Below, one piece after another: positions 47,668-64,000 of a DNA stretch of 64,000 bases. The stretch covers positions 41,461,255-41,525,254 of the forward strand of contig NC_054083.1 in the NCBI RefSeq assembly GCF_017562075.2, written 5' to 3'. Position 1 is the first letter of the stretch. Every line of letters begins with the position of its first letter. The DNA is from Anopheles merus (taxonomy: Eukaryota > Arthropoda > Insecta > Diptera > Culicidae). A model generated the notes under the pieces. That model did not search any database and was not told the DNA's origin. It saw nothing but the letters and a program-made list of their open reading frames with translations. Both the position numbers and the translations under genes were made by a program.

Positions 47668-48081
47668 TATAACTTTCCGAGCAAAAATCTATCTGAATTC
47701 AGGTCAGGTTGTGTGGTCAGATACAGGGGTATTAACACCATCGACCATTATTCAAATCTCACTTTCTTCTGTACAAATGGTTCACATTGGAGTTTACCAT
47801 ATAAACAGTTGTATCGCAGTTCTAGTTCTAGCTATGCATAACTTCAATGCTAAAACATACACCAGTACACAGGGAAGGAGAAAGCTCTCAAAGCGAGGAA
47901 AGCGCTCCACTGATTGGGTATCGCTCCAACAGATGGCGCCATCAGCTTTTTTTGCTATTTTTAGAATGCATCAGTCGTTCACCGTCTGCTAAACGAAGTC
48001 TTTCCATATTCCGTTTAGGTTGTGAGCTTTAGCCGTTTAGAACCCGTTTAGTGGTCGTTTAGTGTATTTGTGGCACTTGGG

Positions 48082-49319
48082 ACTACACATTTTTTACGCT
48101 CAATTTTTTGTTTAATTATTTTATTCCCAGGCCAATCATTAAATTATTGTTTTCAGTTAATTTTTGTTCTTTGCCTTGAAAGCTGCATAAAAAGCCGTAG
48201 GTTAATTAAATTTACGACGCGTATCATTTCCTTTTTCAATTTTGTTCTTTGGGAATCAGCAATCAAATAGAAAGAGCGAGATAACCGTATACACACTATC
48301 TTCTTTCTCTATCGCCTTCGAATCCGTCAGTTGGGAGCTGTCAAACGGGCCATCTGTCAACTGGACGACGCTACCTTTTTCTATTGTTGTTCCAGCACGC
48401 AGCGAGAGCGGACGCACGCCCGAACGCGTCCCTGGCTTGGTGGTGGTGAACGAGCACGTCGAAAAGCGTTTTACCAATGCATTTTTCTGCCTAGCCATTA
48501 ATCGCTCTCGAAATAGTTAACTAATTCTATACCGCATAGTGTGTGCGCCTTTTGTGACCAGTGTGTGCTCCGTGTGGCTTTCGTGCAGAACCTTCCACGC
48601 ACACGCTCAATCGATCAACAAGCAAGCAGCAGCGGCTCCGTTCGCTTGTATCCCGTATTTTTTTCTCGCTGTGAGCCGAAATCTCAATCCGGTTTTCGTG
48701 CCCAGAAGCTACGCAAAAGTTCCGGCAAATAGAACGAAAAACAAAAAAATTGCTCACCTTTACCACCGGCAGCCGATTTCATTGATAAAGTTTTGAAAGT
48801 GTGCTTGCCTGCGCCCGGTACGCGCTGTGACGAAATGTTTTGATGCGGCGGCGTTAAAAGGAGAAGAAAAGCAGCGTCTCCTCATGCGCTCTGAGGAGAT
48901 TGGTTGAGAAACGTTGCGGGGCCAGTTGTGTTTGTGAACTAGGAACAGCAAGGTGTGGTGCCGCAACGCTCTGTTTTTTCGTTGTTAGAAGAATTATAAC
49001 AGAATTTTCGAAAAATAAAAAAAAAGAACTAAAATTCAAAAAAGTGATGTCGTTCAGTTTGCTAGTGTGAGGAAGAAATGGTGCAGCTCGGCTGGTTGGG
49101 TTGAGCCAACAAGTGTGTTTATCAGAAAAGAAGAAATAAAATTTCCAACTCGATTGTGCGGTTGTGCAGATTAGCGCGGTTTCTCTGTGTGTGTAATATT
49201 TGTGTGTGCTCGTGTGTGTGTTTTGTGTGTATGTGTGTGTGTGTGTGCCCTTGGTTGTGCCCTATTTCGCCTGCGTTTATGCGCCCATCGTGAGTGTCGA
49301 TTGCAATTAGTGCAGCAGC
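48082..49319 (+). other. Upstream and probable 5' UTR region of the 49.3 kb gene
   Basis: Contains an initiator consensus TCAGTTG at 48327-48333 and TGTCA-containing words (CTGTCAAAC, CTGTCAACT) at about 48338-48365, then a long leader with TG repeats near 49204-49250. Many short ORFs occur in all frames. The transcription start is not fixed. Confidence 0.35.
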
Positions 49320-49572
49320 ATGAAGCCCTTCGGCGGTGCAGCTACGATGCAGCATCACGCCGGAAGTGGCTGCAACAATAGTGCATCATCATCATCATCA
49401 TCATCATCACCGCCAGCATCATCGCCTAGCAACGACGACAGCTGCAGCAGATGCGTCCGTCAGCGGCCGCCACCCAGTAGTAGCAGCAGCAGCAGCATGG
49501 CACGCCGGAATCTAATCGTGTGCATGGCGACACTGTTTTCGCTAATGTTTACAAAATGTTACGCCAGTCAAG
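49320..49572 (+). CDS. First coding exon of a secreted or membrane protein (partial)
   Basis: An open frame from ATG at 49320 to a good donor (CAAG|GTAAGC) at 49572/49573, ending in phase 1. The first 59 residues are low-complexity, with Ser and Pro runs written by ATC/TCA and AGC repeats. From Met60 (49497) the sequence MARRNLIVCMATLFSLMFTKCYASQ is a textbook signal peptide. Translation may really start at Met60, with the upstream part a leader; alternatively the longer N-terminus makes the segment an internal signal. The frame stays open for about 55 codons past the donor, but that extension is low quality. The next exon is not certain; see 58405-58502. Long first introns after a signal-peptide exon are typical of insect neuronal receptors and adhesion proteins. 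The family is not recognised. Confidence 0.6.
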
Positions 49573-49805
49573 GTAAGCCAGTGAGTGGGGGGAGGAGAAG
49601 GTGGGTGAAGGCATGGGGGCCGATTGACGCCAGCCGCATGATGAGGTTGATGGATGATGGGCCAGACGCAAGAGAAGGCGCAAAGACAAGACGCGCTGAG
49701 GCTTACAGTACAACAAGACGCACCCGAGATCGATAACCCCTCCGCCTGGTCGGGGTGAAGCCGGTTTCCTTCGAACCACGAAATAACATGGACACACACA
49801 CGCGG

Positions 49806-49841
<36 letters not shown>

Positions 49842-50828
49842 TCGGTGCTAGTTGGTTTTGGTTTCGCTTGAATAGAGGGTTGAATAATTGCAAAGTCAAA
49901 CAGCAGTTGCCTTTTTTGGGAAGGAAGCCGTTTGCCATGTGCCAGGGAACGGAGGGGGGAGTAGGGGGGAGGTAAGAAGTTACACGCTTTTTCGGAGCAG
50001 GTTTTAAGCCGACCAGCCGACCCGCGGCGGCGGGTCCCCTGATGCTGCGCATATGTTGTGTTTTATGTTGTCACACGTTTTGTTGTGCAGAAACGGGGGT
50101 GGTGGTGGTGGTGAGGGCGGGGGGAAACAAATCGTGCGGCTCACACAAAACTCCATCATTTCGGCGAGTTTAATATAAAACCCCGGGTTCGCGTTCGAAA
50201 CGCGCGATTGCGCGCCTTGGTGGCTTTGATGAGGTGCCATTGGTTGGTGAAGGTGACAAAAGACAAATGAGCAAAGCATGTCCTCTTCCCTGCACTCCTT
50301 TCTTGTGCCCGCCGTCAGACGCAACATGGGATTGAACATGGGAGAGCATTGCTTGACGGGGAAATGGGTTAGTTCTCGTTTTGGGAGTCTCGAGGACACA
50401 AATTTAGATGCTGTCTGCAATACGGTTAATGATGTTGATTTCGAATTATAAAGCGATTCACATTGAAATGTTGTTTTGGGGGTAAAAATACCCGGAAAAT
50501 GATATCTGTTTTTCTTGAATTTAATCGTTCGATTTGACGGAAAAGTACACTTTTTAAACGGTTTTTTTTGTGTGTAAAATTAAAGCAGGCGTTGAAATTG
50601 TATCTTCAAATTGCACGTTAGCTCTTTCAGTTATTCAGCCACTTTCCCAAACTCGATCGAAGTGGAACGATTGTTGCAGTTGCCTAGATACAACGGTTGC
50701 TTTAATTTATTTCATGAGTATCCTGCTAAGTCTTGCGTACAATATGGCAAAATGTTAAAAAAAAAACATCCAAGGAAACCACAATTTTATGTCATTTTTA
50801 CAATCGCTACCAAGGTCTTTGAAAGAGA

Positions 50829-51478
50829 ACAGGTCGATGCGTTTAGAGTAAATTCTTCTTCTTCTCTTTAGGTTGATGGGAAGAAGAAGAAATTACCCTA
50901 AACGCATCGAATTGACAGACAGCCAGGGGAAAATTTTGACAGTTAATTTGAACATTGAGGGTTTTTTCAGCATTTTACACTTATTTCTTTTTTAGAAAAT
51001 TATAAGAATTAGAATCCAATTGGAATATTACATACAATCCAAGGATCTCTTTTATTAGTCGTCGCCGGGTTATAAGCAAAGGACAGTATGCGTATTGTAC
51101 CAGTGTGTGTGTCGATTGAGTGTTTCATTTTACTCTCAATGTTTGAATGAAAATAAATAGGACTTCTGTTACCTAGTTGGAACATCTACTGTGCTGTTTT
51201 ATGCCTGTTAAATTTTTCGTTCTTCTAGCAGGACAGTTGGCAAGCAATGAAAAAGTGTATCAATGTTTCTGAACACAGAGTAGACTGCAATAACTTCCCC
51301 TTTATTCTCCAGAAGTTATTGAACGCAAGAAATTTAACCAATATAATCTTCCTAACAGTAAATTCGTCCACTTTTCCGCGTTAACTATTCACTGTTTGTT
51401 GGTGGTGGTGGTTTTTCATGAAACTGTCAAAAGCGAGCTAAAAAGGGCAACCTAGCAACGGGCTTTGCATCGACCTGT
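50829..51478. mobile_element. Candidate element with 12-bp perfect inverted ends
   Basis: ACAGGTCGATGC at 50829-50840 and its exact reverse complement at 51467-51478 bound 650 bp with no coding capacity. TGACAG/CTGTCA words occur near both ends. The flanks show no clear target duplication, so this is tentative. Confidence 0.3.
50834..50910. repeat. 77-nt hairpin-forming inverted repeat
   Basis: Arms of about 32 bases (starting TCGATGCGTTTAG, ending CTAAACGCATCGA) pair with three mismatches around a loop of about 13 bases. The loop-proximal part of the stem is TTC/GAA-rich. This is the size of a miRNA precursor, but association with the inverted ends at 50829-51478 makes transposon origin equally likely. 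Confidence 0.6.
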
Positions 51479-54400
51479 ACTCCTTAATAGATCTTGATCG
51501 CTACGATCGTTCCCGAATTCGATCGAGTTTGTGAAAGTGGCTGTACAATTACGTTTGCGCACCACAATTCAAACACAACGGAAACAAACAAACAAACAAA
51601 CAAAATGACAGATGAAGTGATACAGATATAAAAATCACTCTGAAATTATCAGTTTGCGTGATTCACAACACGCTAAACAGGTTAGTTTCCTTGAAAGGAT
51701 TATTCAATGTTTCTTTGAGTAAATCGTTCGATTTGACCGAAAAGAATATTTTTTGACAGTTTTAAGTTTGAGTATTGTCTTCAAATTAAGAGACAAGCTT
51801 TCAGGCATTAAGTAAGCCTTAAATCTGAAATTTTGAGAAACAAAATTAGATAAAATGTAATGAATGTAAGCTTTTGTAGGCCTAACCCTCCAAAAAATAA
51901 TAATTGCTGAGTTTTAACATTACAAAAGACAAATTATTCATTTCCATATACAATTTAGCGTTCTATTGATACGAATAGACATTAATTGGATACCATTAAA
52001 CATTCCAAAATAGCAAAAGTGCTTAATTTTACAAACATTTCTCAATCATAAATCAGGACATTGCTTTCTGCATCAATCAGAGTCTCAATCAATGTATTAG
52101 CCGTGCAAGCTTTAATTCCCTCTCAATGCTTTTCATCCAAAATGTTCAAACCATCCAGTACCGTTAAACAGTTCTTCACCCGTTCTTTTTATCTGCCCCG
52201 TAAGGAATTCACAACATAAATCACACTTCTCCCCCCAAAAGCCGTCGTCTGCTCATCGAATTTAACCACAGAACGACATTTATAATAATCAACCTTTAGC
52301 CATGTGGAAGCTTACCATTGGTGCACCATTGCTTGCGGGCCCTTAAGCTGCCCTTTTTTGGGCAAACCGATGGAAATGTATCATATTTCCTCATTTGCGG
52401 TATTTTTTTTTGGAGGGGCTGGGAAGGAGCAGACCATCAAGCATTTGATTGTCACCCATGTGTGTGCGCCTTTTCCGAGCCTAAACGGTTCGTCGATTTG
52501 TGTTGGTGTGGTTTGAATATTTGTCTGCTCTCTGTATGAGCGCCGAGCGCGTACGAGTTTTGCTCCACATGAGAATGCCCCCCGATTGGTTTGGTCGTCG
52601 TCTGTGTTCGATCGTTTTGTTTGTACCAGTCTTCTCTTCTCTTGGCAACATGCGCTGGCTGGTAGGCTGGGAGAAAGGGTAAATGTGGTAATGATCAAGT
52701 TGTCCCCCTTCCCATTCGTACGTTATTGCTCCACTGTCTGCTACTGCCACTTCGATCTGATCCGAGCGTTGGGGAATGGGTAACAAATGGTAATAAAATG
52801 AAGTAATTAGCCATGTTGGGATCGCGCTGGCGACGGTTGCAGGTGATAATCGGGTAGCGGATCAGCTAAATATCATTTAACCAGCGGCAAGGGCGTGCTG
52901 CCCGACCGGGCCCTTTAGCTTGCCCATTCTGATCGATGGCTGGTGTGCGATGGCGGTGGTGTGCTGGTGGTGCATAATGCATAACTTGCTTGTGAGCATT
53001 ACTTTTGCGCGAAGGCTGCGGCCTGGCTCGTTGAAGGACGGGTGCGCTATGTGGGCCCGTTTGTCGTGAGCTCTGTCTCTGGTGAAAGGGGTTATTCTCT
53101 CCCTTTGGGAGCGTTGGCAAGAATTGTCCAGAAATGGGACGCGCGTACCAAAAAAAAGCGAACGCTCCCGATCGGAGGACCATATAGTCCCCCGCAAATT
53201 TGGGCTTGCGAGTGCGACTGTGTTTGTCCTCCAAAAAAGGCAACACCGGGATATTGCAACGGTGCACAAACTGGACTGGACGGCAGAGATGTCGTCGCCG
53301 CCGCCGTAGTAGTACAGTCACGCAAACGGATCACACCGAGGCACGCCGAGCAAACAATTCGAAAGTCTTCCTTGCGCGCAGAGTCCGTCCAGTAGTATGC
53401 CTTGAAAAGGCGGAGGAGGACGAACCAGTTTTGCGCACCACTGTGTGTACGCAGCTCTTCCTCGCAGCAGCAGCAGCAGCAGGGACGGGGTGTAGGGTGG
53501 CAGATTCCAGGCAGACGTCCCCGGCGTCAGGTTGTCGCTGCCATCGATGGGGTTTTGCCCGATACACACGGGCAGGCAGTACACGACGGCGAGTCTATTT
53601 TGCACGGCACAAAGCTCATCTTCTTGCCGGGTCTTGCAGGTGATGGTGGTTTGAATCCCAACGGCCAAGCTGCGGTAAACAAGTTTTGCGTTGGCATAAC
53701 CGTCGTTGTCTCTTTACACGGAAACATCTCGCCTCCAAAACGCCGTACCGCTGTTTGTCCTACGCAACAACGCGTTTACGCGTAGGACTTCAGAAAACCA
53801 AATCTCGCTGCCAGCGTCCAGCACATCCTTACATTTTGGGATGGAGTTTGCACGAAGAAGCGGTTTCGTGTCACTGGAATACAACGCTTACATCTAAATC
53901 CGTTCTGCACCGGATTTTGTAGCAACCGGAGCAAGCAACAACCAGCTGATTGTTTGTTCGACGAGAGCTCCGTGACGTGATAAGGGCTGTTACGCGTGTC
54001 GATCATCATGACTATTTAGCAGTGTTGAAGATGCAACAGCAGTAGCAGGATGTGTTTGTGCGTATGAATCAGCGCGCCTAGCCGACATTTGCGCGCGGTT
54101 TTACACCGCGGCACCCTCCCATTCTCCGAGAAGGGATTTCTTATCAGCGACGATGGTGATGGTAAAGTGATTGATTAGGAATGTGTGGTTAATATTTTCT
54201 GGAAGCAGTCCTACACGTGTACACGTACCCAGGCCGTGAGTTGCGATAGTTCGGGTTTAGTGAAGATGAAGCTTCATTCTGTGGGTCGAAGATTCAGTTA
54301 CAGTACAGTTGAGATTTTGGAGAAGAATTGATTCTCAGTAGGAATTCTGATTTCTGATTCTGACGACTAAAAATAACTCTACAGCATCTTTTTGCGGATC

Positions 54401-57400
54401 TTGAGCTTCAGAAGAATTAAAGCATGAGGATTTGGGATTTCTGATGTCTTGTGATCTTCCGAAAAGAGTATTTTGGGATAGCTTCAACCGTATTCTTAGC
54501 TTTACTTCCTGGAATGTGTTCTCCCAGCACACGTCCTTAGGTGGTGAATGTTTTGTTTTAAGTTTAGTGAAGTTGAAGCTCCATGAGTCATAACGTGGGT
54601 AGAAGATTCATGGAATCTAAATTATAGAATTAGTCGGGAATCAAAATTCTTATATTCAAGAACGTTATCAGACGTCAGACTGAGAACTTCAACATCTCTT
54701 GCTGATTTGGAACGAATTGAAATGTGAGGACCTGAGAATTCCTTCTCTACAGTCTTCTGATCTTCTCGTCAAGGTTTCAACCATATTCTGAGCTTCAAAA
54801 CATGTCTTCCAATGTTGTTTCTAATGCTCTTACAACGTCGCCAATGGTTATCTTACCAACTCCAAAGAGAATATTATTAAATCTCCATCTCCAAAACCAA
54901 TGCCCACTTTGGTGTGCTAGTGTCACATCAAAGTATCAAAACGAACGAAATTCCACCCCTCTATATCTCTCATTCTCCTCTTCTCCGCGAGAAAAAAAGG
55001 TTTCTAGAAAAGGTTGGAAATTAAAATTTTAATCAAACACATAAACCTGTGTCGCCATGAATACCGAACCGGATCCCCGTGGTCCATTAAAATCGCGCCG
55101 CCTCTCTCTCTCTCTCGAAACACACTTGGACGACAACCACTGTTGCTGCTTTCCGCTGGTCGTCGTCGTCGTTGTTGTTTGTTTGTTTGTTTGGGCGCTT
55201 GTGATTGAGCAAATCATGCCAATAAAAGCTGCGTCTTTGCTGTGGCACTACACTCTGGCCCCGGTGCAACGCAGTATTCAGGGACAGTGGGTGAGTTTGC
55301 GGTTTCGCGAATTTCGATGAACCCGGCTGGCCCAAATTCGGCGAAACAACAGCAACAGCAAAACCCGGTCGCACTCACCTCCCGGGAAGGTTCCGATAAG
55401 TTTTCGTAACCCCTCGGCGGCAGCGGCGTCGGAGTTTGATTAGGAAAAGTATTGCTGTCCCACCGTTTACAGCCTGTTTCTTGACTCGTTTTTTTCTGTA
55501 TTTCGTCTGGCTTTGCTTAGTTTGGTGGAAGAGCACCCCGGTAGACTGTGCGCTTATCATCATGGTTTGTGACGCCGTAACGCCTGCTGCTGGAGCACAA
55601 GCGCATTACGTCGAAGCTCGCAGATTCAGTCACTGGTTCTGCTGTCCATTGTGATAACGCGAGTCTTTGAGGTGTTGAGAAGTATCATCACAGCAAAACA
55701 CACACACACACACACACACCGAGAGGTTGACGGGTGGATGACGGCATGTAAGAATTCTTGTAGTGGAAATCAGTCCAAAAGTATCATCGGCTCCTTAAAA
55801 GTCTCTGAATGGTGGTGTGTCATGTTTGTCTTTGGCACAGTAGCAATAGGACAATGTTTGGTTTGGTCGGACCCAGAATCAAATCACTCCATCTGAAGGA
55901 CCGCAATCGTCGTGTGTGGCACAAGCTTTAAATTCTTCCAGCATGTTGTTCCGAATGCGTCCTAAAGTCAATCAAACCCCACCACCACGTTCTAACAGGC
56001 CGTCATCGATCCCATACCGATGTCTTGTTTTCAATGCAAATCAGATGATTGATGTTGTTTCAATATTATTTCTTCGGCCACCATCACCACCACCACCATC
56101 TCCTTTTTCGGCATCCCTTGATTTTGTGTGTTTGGTCTGCTTGGTGTGTGTGATAGTGTTGTTGTTTGGTTGACTGATAATTTATGCCATTATGCCAAAC
56201 GTGTATGGTAAAGCGAAGCTCTCCCTTCCCCTTTGCTTGGACTGGAAATTGTTGTCTTATGACAATTTTATGTTGTTATTTCTCTATTCGCCCGGCTGCT
56301 ATTTCCCTTTATGGTAGAAGGTCTTTTCGTTTGTTTTTTCTTTCTTCTGCTTTTCCTTTCTATGTGACAAGCGGGCCGGTTGAAAGCAAATTCCTCCACA
56401 TCGATGCAGCTGCCACAATGCCAGCTTGGAATGGGTGGTGTTGCCGATCAAACGGCAGCAATAAATCGATCAAATCTCAGCTCAGAGGGCTTGGATTTGT
56501 GGGACCGAGTGCTAAATCAATGCTTGCACTGCTATCAGAAACGTGATAACTTACTGTTATCACAACACACATTGGTTGGATTTGGGGGAGGACTTATCTT
56601 TGCTAAAAATTGTTTGAAAGAGAGAGAGAGAGAGAGACAGAAGAAGAGAGACATTTCCGTTGGCACTAAGCCAAAACAAATATAAGATATCATTGTAAAC
56701 GACAGGGATGGAATATTGCCCGTTTTGAAGTAAAGTCTCTTTTGCGAATTGAAATTCCGGCAGAGCATGCATGGTATGACTTGTCGCCAGTACATTCCGC
56801 ACATGAAACAATCGGCCAATGTTGGACGCGTTCTGGTTGGGACATGTTGAGAAGCTTCTTGAACGGCGGGTAGAAATTAAAGCTGAAATGGTGCTTAGCT
56901 CATCAACGGAAAGCTTTGTTGTTCGTGACACCTGTCGATATCGGCATTAGCACACCAGACATTGGAGATATGTTGAGAGTTGTCTAAAGCATATCTTTCT
57001 GCATTTGATAAACTACACTCTTCAATGACACGAACATGTCAAAGAGCTGTTGTGCTTGTGGAGACGAACCAGCATTGTCTAGTAAGGTCAACTGCGATTC
57101 TCATAACCCTTTTGACAAGGGGATAATGATGATACTGACGAACTGATAAGACCTTGGACGGTCCGATTGGGGTGTAAACAAATCACACTCTGTTTGGGAA
57201 TTAAAACCCTCTCCTAATCCATCGCTTCCTGTGATAGGTTCGATAGTGCCAAACCCATGCTGGATAGGTGAGTAGTAATCGCTAAAAAGCACGCCACACG
57301 CTTAGTAAGTGGGGGCACCGTCAAACACCGTTATGGTGTGCTTTGGGAGTGTCCTTTGCTTTCAGTCTCCCTCCCTGCGATTAAATCGATTTAGTTCGAT

Positions 57401-58404
57401 AGGTGCGTTATCGTGAAGGTGTTGGATTGCGATTTGATTAGCTCTTTTTTATCGGTCCCTTGCGCTCAACAAACAGAGGGTAGCACACACGGGCAACGAA
57501 GGTGTAGTATGCAAAGCCCTTTATGCCAAAAAAAGGGGGCCAAAGGGAGCATAGGTGTGTAGTTGGGGAATGGGAGTTCATTTCATACAACGGACACGTA
57601 GCGGGTGTTGATGGTTGGCTTCTGGACGGATTTATTTGTGACACAACAACCACAACCGGTGGCCGCTGCTGTTATCGGAAATTGGATATTGGAGTTCCTT
57701 TGGCGATCGCGTTTAGAAAGGAAATGAATAAACGAAGCAGTGGCGGCGGGGTAGATAAGAGGTGTAATTTGTGTGATTTGCTTTGTTGGTGTGGTGTGGC
57801 TCAATTTGTATGCGAAAGTTTGTGCGGCCTATAAAGTTTAAGCTAATGTGATGCCTTTTTGAAAACGCCCAAATCGTGCTGGAAAGAACGCGCGAAGAGT
57901 ACGTGTTGTGTGTTTGGAAACAATTTGTCATAAAATGTGTTGAAAGACCAGATTGTCTGGAATGAGTCTTTTGCCAATATGTTCCTCTTATTCTACTCTA
58001 CTTTGTTACCCTTCTTCCTTATGCTTCCTAAAGAGCATTCCATTTCGCGCTGGCATACGCTTTCCAGCATGGGAATATACGCCATTTATTCAGCAATTGG
58101 GATTTACACATTCCCATGAAGCGCTCGAAGCTGGACGGAATTGTGACGGCACTGTGCTGGAGCTCCCATCAGTTTAAACGCACATGTCTGCCGTCTGTCT
58201 CTTTCCGTGAACTTTGACGATCTATTAACGATTGCGCGCGCCCCATTTCTAAATCAAACTCCAGCAACTTGCAACAAATTTTCGCCATGTTGTACGTTCT
58301 TTCCCTTCTCTGTCTCGACAACACAGCGCGCGATTAGCATAACGGAATTGAACGGTCTTCGCACTCCTCGGGTGGGTTAATATGTGTCTGTGTCTCCGCT
58401 TTAG

Positions 58405-58502
58405 TGCTGCAGGTCTTCCTCAGGGTCGGCGACTACTTCTGGCTGACGGACGCGCACAGCAGCAGCGTGCACGGCGAGCGCGAGAATGTCAGCAATTCAA
58501 TT
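58405..58502 (+). CDS. Candidate coding exon, unrecognised
   Basis: After a plausible acceptor (CTCCGCTTTAG) the frame reads LQVFLRVGDYFWLTDAHSSS and continues to a TGA at 58503. About 29 of 32 codons end in G or C, as in the proven exons of this window and unlike the surroundings. The entry phase matches the phase 1 donor at 49572, so joining the two keeps one frame. There is no convincing donor before the stop, so it would be a terminal exon, or the donor is the weak GTCAGC at 58488. No domain is recognised, and a 33-codon match to coding bias can arise by chance. Confidence 0.3.
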
Positions 58503-58505
58503 TGA

Positions 58506-64000
<5,495 letters not shown>

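Larger units (their letters stand above)
45390..48081. mobile_element. Outer MITE copy, split by foldback insertions
   Basis: The left end CCCAAGCGCCACAGATTAAG (from 45390) and the right end TTTGTGGCACTTGGG (to 48081) are the two termini of the same MITE family as the intact copy at 46044-46630. Its right half (about 47670-48081) aligns along its length with 46228-46630. Only about 24 bp of its left end remain before foldback sequence begins, so roughly 160 bp of the left half is missing. The flanks are not a clear TA duplication, suggesting an older or rearranged copy. Confidence 0.7.
49573..58404 (+). other. Probable long intron of the 49.3 kb gene
   Basis: No clearly supported exon. It includes a CT run at about 49809-49838, a hairpin at 50834-50910, A/T-rich stretches at 51000-52200, a CAG run near 53465-53482 and an AC run at about 55693-55720. 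An open stretch at 56372-56545 behind a good pyrimidine tract is open in two frames and cannot be resolved by eye. Confidence 0.4.

Noticed and set aside
45312..47841. Repeated ORFs with near-identical peptides on both strands
   Set aside because: They are readings of the foldback arms; copies differ in frame and include truncated forms, and no transposase motif is present.
56372..56545. Candidate exon behind a strong pyrimidine tract, phase-compatible with the donor at 49572
   Set aside because: Two frames are equally open and protein-like, third-position bias is weak and no good donor follows; cannot be supported over chance.

Overview
The window looks like insect nuclear DNA, most likely from an Anopheles mosquito. 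The coding exons are strongly GC-rich at third codon positions against an AT-richer background. Introns are short (57 to 139 nt) with GT/AG ends. The recognisable proteins (GH18 chitinase, S1 serine protease, NUDT9-type Nudix hydrolase, CUEDC1-type CUE protein) read as insect forms. The spacers carry the CA, GA and CAG microsatellites, the tRNA-derived SINE and the TA-target MITEs expected of a mosquito genome. The species call is inference; no alignment was possible.

Layout. 1-10.0 kb is gene-poor, with one candidate inverted-repeat element near 6.0-6.8 kb. At 10.1-10.7 kb a small secreted-peptide gene lies on the minus strand with its own TATA box and poly(A) signal. 10.7-19.9 kb is spacer, with a degenerate tandem region near 12.9-13.7 kb and a perfect 328-bp hexanucleotide tract at 16.23 kb. 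At 19.9-22.1 kb a three-exon trypsin-like serine protease lies on the plus strand. A candidate hAT-like MITE built from two inverted arrays of a 10-bp repeat follows at 22.3-23.1 kb. 23.1-34.0 kb is spacer rich in microsatellites. At 34.2-37.4 kb two minus-strand genes for secreted proteins lie in tandem: a 158-residue orphan and a six-exon chitinase. A tRNA-derived SINE with a perfect target duplication sits at 38.3 kb. At 39.7-44.3 kb the Nudix gene (plus) and the CUEDC1-like gene (minus) converge. 45.4-48.1 kb is a nest of MITE and foldback elements whose insertion order can be read directly. At 49.3 kb a plus-strand exon carries a signal peptide and ends in a good splice donor; the remaining 14 kb is probably mostly its first long intron, with one weak candidate exon at 58.4 kb.

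The genes do not form an operon or a pathway; they are independent transcription units. Four encode secretory-pathway proteins (orphan peptide, protease, orphan 158-mer, chitinase), and the 49.3 kb exon probably starts a fifth. The Nudix and CUE proteins are intracellular, the former perhaps mitochondrial. I found no rRNA, no intact tRNA, no CRISPR array and no prophage or bacterial-type cluster. The most unusual material is repeat architecture: an insertion with an empty-site paralogue inside the same window, the 21+21 inverted decamer arrays, and near-perfect 200-bp hairpin arms. Less certain but worth testing are the orphan secreted proteins and a stop-free, divisible-by-three 57-nt intron in the chitinase.
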